A model generated the notes under the pieces. It was given only the letters and a program-made list of their open reading frames with translations. It was not told the DNA's origin and made no database searches. From IMG/VR virus record IMGVR_UViG_3300028024_000175, positions 1 through 26,039 of that record: DNA of 26,039 nucleotides. One strand, given 5' to 3'. A program made the translations under genes and the position numbers. Below are positions 21,657-26,039 of this stretch, one piece after another. The stretch comes from a virus. Within the stretch, counting starts at the first letter, position 1, and every line of letters starts with the position of its first letter.

Positions 21657-22109
21657 TTGGTGAACCCACAGATCTTGAGCGATTTGATTGTCCTGCTGAA
21701 AAAGACCAAGGAAGCAAGCCGACCGCTCGACGACGCGATCGACGCGTGCGTTGGGAAAATGCCACCGGACTACGGGGGAGGCAGCTGGCATCGATTGGCG
21801 CCATGCTCATATGCTCGCCCCGCCTCTATCGCCGGGGGCATCGAAACATATTTCTCGCCGCATTTCACCAGCAGCATAGATGCAGCATCGGCACTGATTC
21901 CCGCCGGCTGTATCTGGCAGATCCTTCACGCGCCGGCGGGCCCACGTGGGAGCGTCTGGTGCGTGAGGGACAATGGTGGAGATTTTGACGTCTGGGCGGA
22001 TAGCGATGTTTGCGCGACGCCGGCGCTCGCGATTTGCGTCGCTGGATTACGGGCGCAGTTGCAGCTGATTGACGGCGGTGGGCCCGTCCGCAGTGCTTCA
22101 GCGGCATAA
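21657..22109 (+). CDS. Conserved phage protein (DUF2591-like)
   Basis: GAGGAG lies 8 bases before the TTG at 21657 and 11 before a GTG at 21660, so the product has about 150 residues; the upstream ATG at 21597 is less likely. The layout is that of small unknown proteins common in alphaproteobacterial and enterobacterial phages: SRPLDDAIDACVGKMPPDYG, then a beta middle with YFSPHFTSSIDAASALIPAG, and a helical end TPALAICVAGLRAQ. Function is unknown even where the family is known. It ends the rightward early operon before converging genes. Confidence 0.75.
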   Translation: MVNPQILSDLIVLLKKTKEASRPLDDAIDACVGKMPPDYGGGSWHRLAPCSYARPASIAGGIETYFSPHFTSSIDAASALIPAGCIWQILHAPAGPRGSVWCVRDNGGDFDVWADSDVCATPALAICVAGLRAQLQLIDGGGPVRSASAA

Positions 22110-22201
22110 GAGAAGATGGCCAGACGTCCGACCATCGATCATTGCGATTCCTCGGTATGGCATTTTACGCTGTGATGAGACACCGAGAGCCGTCATATGA
22201 G

Positions 22202-22702
22202 TTAGGACGCTACAGTGGAACTCATCGACAAACTATTCAGCGCAACCAATCCCTCCATCACGCCATAGATGAAGGCTGCTACGCCCAGGGCTGCGGCGAC
22301 CATCGCCAGAATATGGAAACAACGCGCGACTATCTCTCCCTTATTTCGAAACTGAAATCTGCTGTAGGAAAGTTGTGCAACGTAGCTGAAACACGCAGAC
22401 GCGATCGCCGCCGTTGCTCCTACCGCGAAAATAATCAGGCTATGAGAAGCTGGCGCGATAGCCTCTTTCAATGCCGGCTTACCCCATATGGTGCCGAGAA
22501 ATGCGAGTACCGTCCCGGCCGCGGCACTGTTGGTCAATATAATGCTGTTAATCGCAAGTGTTGCGAATCCTACAATGGCTTGAGTGTGGGTCGCATAAAG
22601 CTGAATTTTAGCTTCGCGCTCGCGCATGGTGCGCTCATCGAAGCGCCCCGGCCTCCTCGAATTCCCAGTCGTTTCGGCTCGCCTCACTCGAATTCTGGCC
22701 AT
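22202..22702 (-). CDS. Multi-span membrane protein of a two-gene cassette
   Basis: This encodes 166 residues. After a basic N-terminus and a charged helix (RTMREREAKIQLYATHTQA), hydrophobic segments lie at about residues 42-73 (one or two spans, with TNSAAAGTVLAFLGTIW), 87-110 (SLIIFAVGATAAIASACFSY, then VAQL) and 127-152. The layout matches a common proteobacterial type with an 'N.gAa..lLaFLG' and 'Y.aQ' pattern, but its role is not known. It is 9 bases downstream of 22712-23254 and presumably shares a transcript. Its strand and lower GC differ from the phage genes around it, as expected for a lysogenic conversion or exclusion gene. Confidence 0.75.
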   Translation of the reverse strand: MARIRVRRAETTGNSRRPGRFDERTMREREAKIQLYATHTQAIVGFATLAINSIILTNSAAAGTVLAFLGTIWGKPALKEAIAPASHSLIIFAVGATAAIASACFSYVAQLSYSRFQFRNKGEIVARCFHILAMVAAALGVAAFIYGVMEGLVALNSLSMSSTVAS

Positions 22703-22711
22703 ATTGCTCGC

Positions 22712-23254
22712 TCACTCGCCGTCATGGATAGGAGCGACGGCCGTCAATGCCTGCTCAGTCAGACTGCGGCTCAGCGCCACGTGTCGCTCCATCAGCTCGG
22801 TCGGATTAAACTGAGGTCGCTGTGGCGTCACTGCTTCAATCATGCGATTCGTTTGTGCCATAGTGGCAATCAGCTGCTGGATCAGTCCTCCAGCATCGCT
22901 CCCCAATATGTAAAGATTGTCGACATTACGTTCGAGCGCCGGTGTGATAGGCACCAGAAGCCGATTACGTTCGTCTGGCTTAAGTGCGATTTCTGTGTCC
23001 GGCGGTGCCAGGCTCCTAAGCCTGCTATCGAGGACGTTGAGTTTGATTTTGAGCTCAAGCAACTCTGGGTAAATCGCCAATGCCAAGGATCTAGATCGGA
23101 GTTTCCGATCACTTGCCGCTTCCGCCCGCTCATCATGCCTAATGCGCCAAGGCACGTAGATCGCTATTCCGAGACCCACGGTCCCGATCATACCCTGCGC
23201 CCATGCCGCGGCGCCGGGATGCGTTTCAATCCAGTCGAGAACAGTTCCCCACAT
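22712..23254 (-). CDS. Membrane-anchored helical protein of a two-gene cassette
   Basis: This encodes 180 residues. One hydrophobic segment near the N-terminus (about residues 14-36, AAAWAQGMIGTVGLGIAIYV) is followed by a basic WRIRHDERAEAASDRKLRSR stretch, so most of the protein is cytoplasmic. The rest is helical (LALAIYPELLELKIKLNVLD, LIQQLIATMAQTNRMIEAV). This 'W.qg.gt...i.i' anchor plus helical domain is a common unknown type. With the multi-span partner just downstream it forms a membrane pair like lysogen-expressed exclusion systems (RexB, for example, is a membrane protein), but no homology to these is claimed. Confidence 0.72.
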   Translation of the reverse strand: MWGTVLDWIETHPGAAAWAQGMIGTVGLGIAIYVPWRIRHDERAEAASDRKLRSRSLALAIYPELLELKIKLNVLDSRLRSLAPPDTEIALKPDERNRLLVPITPALERNVDNLYILGSDAGGLIQQLIATMAQTNRMIEAVTPQRPQFNPTELMERHVALSRSLTEQALTAVAPIHDGE

Positions 23255-23361
23255 CTGATGCCCCCATCATTGATGGAAACCATCCTGTGTGACGGCGCGG
23301 ACTTTATCAAGTCGGTGCACACATCGGGCGTGCGCGTACGGGGAATCACGGAGACAAAGCT

Positions 23362-23679
23362 GTGAACAGAAACCGCGTCCTCCCGTCCCGTTTGCAGCCC
23401 CTCCACTCGAAGCCGGCCGTAGAGGCTATTCAGGCTGCCGCCGACATCGACCCGGCGGTAAAAAGGGACGGACCGGCCGGATCGATCGCGGCCGACATGC
23501 TCTACGGAGCAGAGGAAATTCAAGAATTCCTCGGACTGAGAAACCCGAAACAGGTTTACTACCTAGTGGAAAAGGGCGAGGCGCCAATCAAGAAAGTCCC
23601 TGGCTTCAAAGGGTTGGTCGCCAGCAAGACGGCCTTAACGGCCTGGCTCCGGCAATATGTGCCGGGGCTTGCAGTCTGA
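23362..23679 (+). CDS. Excisionase-like / AlpA-type HTH protein
   Basis: This encodes 105 residues from GTG 23362 (GGAG 8 bases upstream); an ATG at 23497 would start directly at the domain. The second half, MLYGAEEIQEFLGLRNPKQV, then YYLVEKGEAPIKKVPG and KTALTAWLRQYV, is a winged helix-turn-helix of the MerR/AlpA/excisionase type. It lies 25 bases before the integrase gene, the usual place for a directionality factor. The N-terminal 45 residues are probably disordered. Confidence 0.82.
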   Translation: MNRNRVLPSRLQPLHSKPAVEAIQAAADIDPAVKRDGPAGSIAADMLYGAEEIQEFLGLRNPKQVYYLVEKGEAPIKKVPGFKGLVASKTALTAWLRQYVPGLAV

Positions 23680-23704
23680 GAGGTTGGCGGCCTAGGCTGA
23701 ATGC

Positions 23705-24961
23705 ATGCGGATCAGGAAAGTCAAATGGACGCGGGCCGACGGGTCGGTTGGTATCGGGTATCAAGCCGACGCCGGCCGAGATCCTTTTACCAGCAAGCGG
23801 CGGCGCAAGACATTTCCGTCCCGCGGCGAGGCCAAACAATGGCTCGAGCAGGGTGCGAAGCGGCCAGCAAAATCAGCCAAAGGCAAGACGCTATCAGAGA
23901 TCGGCGCACTCTACGTCACTGATCGCAAGGCCGCTGGCCGCGAGCGGTCGACCTACGAGAAATACGACCAGCATTTCAAGCAACACATCAACAAGCTGGC
24001 ATTCAAATTTGAGCAGGGCGACCCGCCAGAGGATGAGCGATTCGATGGTGTCACGTTCGGCGCCATGCGCCCGTCCGAGATGCGGCCCCGACATTTCATG
24101 CAGCTCAAGGCGGCATTGGTTGCAACGAGATCGCATGCGATGGCGCTGAGGATCTGGTCGACGCTGACGGCCGCCCTGGATCACGCTGTCGCGGCTGAGG
24201 TGATTGGCGCCAACGTAGCCGGCAGCATCAAGATCGACCGCCGGCCGCGCGAAACGCAGGAGCCTGTCGAGATTCCCAGCAAGGCGGAGATCGGCGCGAT
24301 CTTGGAGGCAGCCCAGCCAGCGAACGGTGAACCGATCTTTGTTGGCCAAGCGATGATCACGCTGACCCTGACCACAGGCCTGCGGCCGAGCGAGATGCGG
24401 GCGCTGCAATGGTCGAGGATCTCGATCGACGCAGCGCCCTTCCTTGTGAAGGTGGCGGAGCGCGTTGACCAATGGATGGAGGTCGGGGCGCCCAAGTCTG
24501 CCTCGGGCTATCGAGAGATACCTTTGCCTGAATCGACTGCTAAGTTGCTGCGCGAGTGGAAGCTGAAATGCCCGAAGTCGGGCGAGCTCAATCTAGTATT
24601 CCCCAATACCGCCGGCAGCTACCAGAACCTGTCCAACATCCACAACCGCATCTGGACACCGTTTCAGATTGCGATCGGCCTGTGCGATCCGAAGCTTGGC
24701 GACGATGGTGCGCAGTTGGTCGATAAGGACGGCAAGCCCCTCTTTCAGAGCCGCTACACTTGGTATGCCCTGCGCCATGCCTATGCGTCGATGCAGATCG
24801 AGCTCGGAATCACACCGAAGAAGCTGCAGCATTGGATGGGGCACGCCAGCATACAGACCACGATGGATCTCTATGGCCACCTGTGGGCGGACCATGACGG
24901 GGATAGTCAGAACATGGTGGCAATGGACGTGTGGTTGAGAAGCTTGCCGAACCAGAAATAG
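23705..24961 (+). CDS. int: Tyrosine-family phage integrase
   Basis: This encodes 418 residues. The N-terminal part binds arm sites (WTRADGSVGIGYQADAGRDP) and the core-binding domain is at about residues 60-165. The catalytic domain has R227 (TGLRPSEMRALQW), K264 (VGAPKSASGYREIPL), YALRHAYAS (R357), MGHAS (H380) and the nucleophile Y390 in DLYGHLW. The usual His three residues before R357 is Tyr (Y354), a change seen in other active phage integrases. It is the outermost phage gene on the right, so the attachment site is likely nearby. An ATG at 23701 is in a different frame and is not used. Confidence 0.96.
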   Translation: MRIRKVKWTRADGSVGIGYQADAGRDPFTSKRRRKTFPSRGEAKQWLEQGAKRPAKSAKGKTLSEIGALYVTDRKAAGRERSTYEKYDQHFKQHINKLAFKFEQGDPPEDERFDGVTFGAMRPSEMRPRHFMQLKAALVATRSHAMALRIWSTLTAALDHAVAAEVIGANVAGSIKIDRRPRETQEPVEIPSKAEIGAILEAAQPANGEPIFVGQAMITLTLTTGLRPSEMRALQWSRISIDAAPFLVKVAERVDQWMEVGAPKSASGYREIPLPESTAKLLREWKLKCPKSGELNLVFPNTAGSYQNLSNIHNRIWTPFQIAIGLCDPKLGDDGAQLVDKDGKPLFQSRYTWYALRHAYASMQIELGITPKKLQHWMGHASIQTTMDLYGHLWADHDGDSQNMVAMDVWLRSLPNQK

Positions 24962-25028
24962 GCCATCGTTGTCGCACAGGACTCGTGCCGCGGCTGGCCC
25001 TAAGAATATGTTGGGGGAGATCACAGAT

Positions 25029-25442
25029 ATGCATTTCAAGCCACTCGCGGGCGTCGTCATGGTATGGGCGCTCGCCGCCTGCACTGCGTCGAGGGTGCAG
25101 GTGAGGCCTGAGCAACTCACGGCCTTCCATCAGGGCCAGTCCACTCCGCAGGATGTCATCGCCATGCTTGGCAACCCGACCTCGCAAACCGTCACATCGG
25201 ACGGCAGCCGGATGCTGTTCTACAGCTATGCGGCTGCCCAGGCTCGCCCGGGATCGTTTATTCCGATCGTCGGGCCACTCGTCGGTGGCGCTGATGTGCA
25301 GACGAGCATGGTCTGGTTTCGCTTTGGCCCGGACGGCAAGATGATTGACTATTCGGCCAGTAACAGCGCGACGGGAACCGCGACCGGGTTTGCGGCGCCC
25401 GCTACACCAACAACGCCGAATCAGCCAGCGGCGGCTCAATAG
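25029..25442 (+). CDS. BamE/SmpA-like lipoprotein
   Basis: This encodes 137 residues from ATG 25029 (GGGGGAG about 9 bases upstream); starts further upstream lack a signal sequence. A lipoprotein signal MHFKPLAGVVMVWALAAC ends in a LAAC lipobox. The mature part (VRPEQLTAFHQGQSTPQDVI, AMLGNPTSQTVTSDGSRMLF) fits the BamE/SmpA/OmlA fold: 'f..Gkst..dV...lG.Pt....sdG...w.Y'. The C-terminal tail is Thr/Ala/Pro-rich. These lipoproteins sit in the outer membrane. Probably a host gene past the prophage end. Confidence 0.85.
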   Translation: MHFKPLAGVVMVWALAACTASRVQVRPEQLTAFHQGQSTPQDVIAMLGNPTSQTVTSDGSRMLFYSYAAAQARPGSFIPIVGPLVGGADVQTSMVWFRFGPDGKMIDYSASNSATGTATGFAAPATPTTPNQPAAAQ

Positions 25443-25451
25443 GGGGAGATC

Positions 25452-26039
25452 ATGTGGAAGAAAAACTGGTTTTTGAATCCGAGATTTATCGGGTCGCTCA
25501 GTCTGGCTTTGCTAGTCGGTGGCTGCACAGCAACGACAGTGCCGCCGACGCAGACTCAAAAAGAGAGCAGCGTGACGACGGTGATCAACAAGCCGGTCGA
25601 AGAAACCTGGCAAGCCGTAATTGACTATGCGGGCACGACGTTCTTTGTGATCGACAATGTCGCAAAGGATAGCGGACTGATGACGATGTCATTCGGCTCC
25701 AATAATCCGGGCGATTTTATCGATTGCGGCACCTGGTCATTTGGCAATCGATCTGGGCCCTTCGTCCTCATAGTCGCGCAAGAGGGCGCACCAAATGCCC
25801 TGAACGGCAAACTCAATGTATTGGTCAAGGAGATTGCGCCTGGGCGCTCGCAGATAACGGTCAAGGCTCGCTACGTGTATCAGGTGACCGACCTCAATCG
25901 CGCGACAACAACGTGGGCATTCAACACGGGTGATCGTGCGACAAATCGGATGGGGCTTGGCAATACGGTCACATGCGTTCCCACGGGTAAGGTTGAGAAT
26001 GACTTGATTGCGGGCACCCGCGGCAAGCTCGGCCTGTGA
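25452..26039 (+). CDS. Putative lipoprotein
   Basis: This encodes 195 residues, with stop TGA exactly at the end of the window. GGGGGAG lies 4 bases before ATG 25452. The signal segment FIGSLSLALLVGGC ends in a GGC lipobox. The mature part (NKPVEETWQAVIDYAGTTFF, VIDNVAKDSGLMTMSFGS) resembles bacterial outer-membrane lipoproteins with a small alpha/beta domain for trafficking or assembly ('..v..v..aW.av.......g..i...d...G.i...f'). It follows the BamE-like gene by 9 bases and shares the upstream GGGGGAGATCA sequence. Role unknown; probably host. Confidence 0.78.
   Translation: MWKKNWFLNPRFIGSLSLALLVGGCTATTVPPTQTQKESSVTTVINKPVEETWQAVIDYAGTTFFVIDNVAKDSGLMTMSFGSNNPGDFIDCGTWSFGNRSGPFVLIVAQEGAPNALNGKLNVLVKEIAPGRSQITVKARYVYQVTDLNRATTTWAFNTGDRATNRMGLGNTVTCVPTGKVENDLIAGTRGKLGL

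Noticed and set aside
22142-23365. A 407-codon rightward open frame antisense to the membrane cassette
   Set aside because: Its product is rich in Cys, His and Arg with no domain, and the opposite strand gives two clear membrane proteins with a compact operon layout. The long frame is a by-product of the codon pattern of those genes.
24962-25028. A tRNA gene as integration target next to the integrase
   Set aside because: No cloverleaf or T-loop sequence could be seen in this stretch.
1-26039. CRISPR array, IS element or long direct repeats
   Set aside because: No regularly spaced repeats, transposase or terminal inverted repeats were found by reading; the only long inverted repeats are the hairpins reported as features.

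Overview
The window is most of an integrated siphovirus-type (HK97-like head, lambda-like control) prophage, with its integrase end and a little flanking DNA on the right. The high GC content, the gene families (carph-isopro Cro-like protein, DUF1376 replication protein, T7 gp4-like primase-helicase, XkdF-like protease) and the lipoprotein genes at the right edge suggest an alphaproteobacterium, possibly Rhodospirillales. The taxon is an inference only. The left end of the prophage (rest of the tape measure gene, tail tip, lysis, left attachment site) lies outside the window. No tRNA, rRNA, IS element or CRISPR array was seen.

Late region (1-13285, all leftward). Reading right to left: a virion surface-like protein, a fiber-tail adaptor-like protein, small and large terminase, a portal fused to a MuF minor head protein, an XkdF-like prohead protease with a long helical (scaffold-like) tail, the major capsid protein, a small Ala/Lys-rich protein, a gp6-like connector, an HK97 gp10-like protein, a tail terminator-like protein, a small protein, the tail tube protein, the tail assembly chaperone with a canonical G GGG GGC -1 frameshift site (G and G-T products), a small membrane protein and the tape measure protein. 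Terminator-like hairpins sit directly in front of the capsid and tape measure start codons, and a cUUCGg hairpin follows the capsid gene.

Moron cassette (13359-14412, rightward). A higB-higA toxin-antitoxin pair with a palindromic operator is followed by a small beta/gamma-crystallin-like protein and a strong terminator. It lies against the direction of both flanking operons.

Early leftward region (14460-19407). From the control region leftward: a Cro-like regulator, a possible 54-aa ORF, an HTH protein, a small ORF, a DUF1376 replication protein, a primase zinc-ribbon protein, a TOPRIM/helicase protein in another frame, a small unknown protein and a coiled-coil protein that could be a late regulator.

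Control region (19408-20445). A rightward CI-like repressor with an apparently degenerate S24 domain is flanked on both sides by pairs of a shared operator (TTNCGA-N3-TCGYAA), as cI is flanked by OL and OR in lambda. The left pair controls the Cro-like gene, probably a leaderless mRNA. The right pair probably controls three rightward genes of unknown function (20446-22109).

Right end. A two-gene membrane-protein operon of lower GC points leftward (22202-23254), a strong candidate for lysogenic conversion or superinfection exclusion. It is followed by an excisionase-like HTH protein, a tyrosine integrase, and two lipoprotein genes that are probably host DNA beyond the attachment site.
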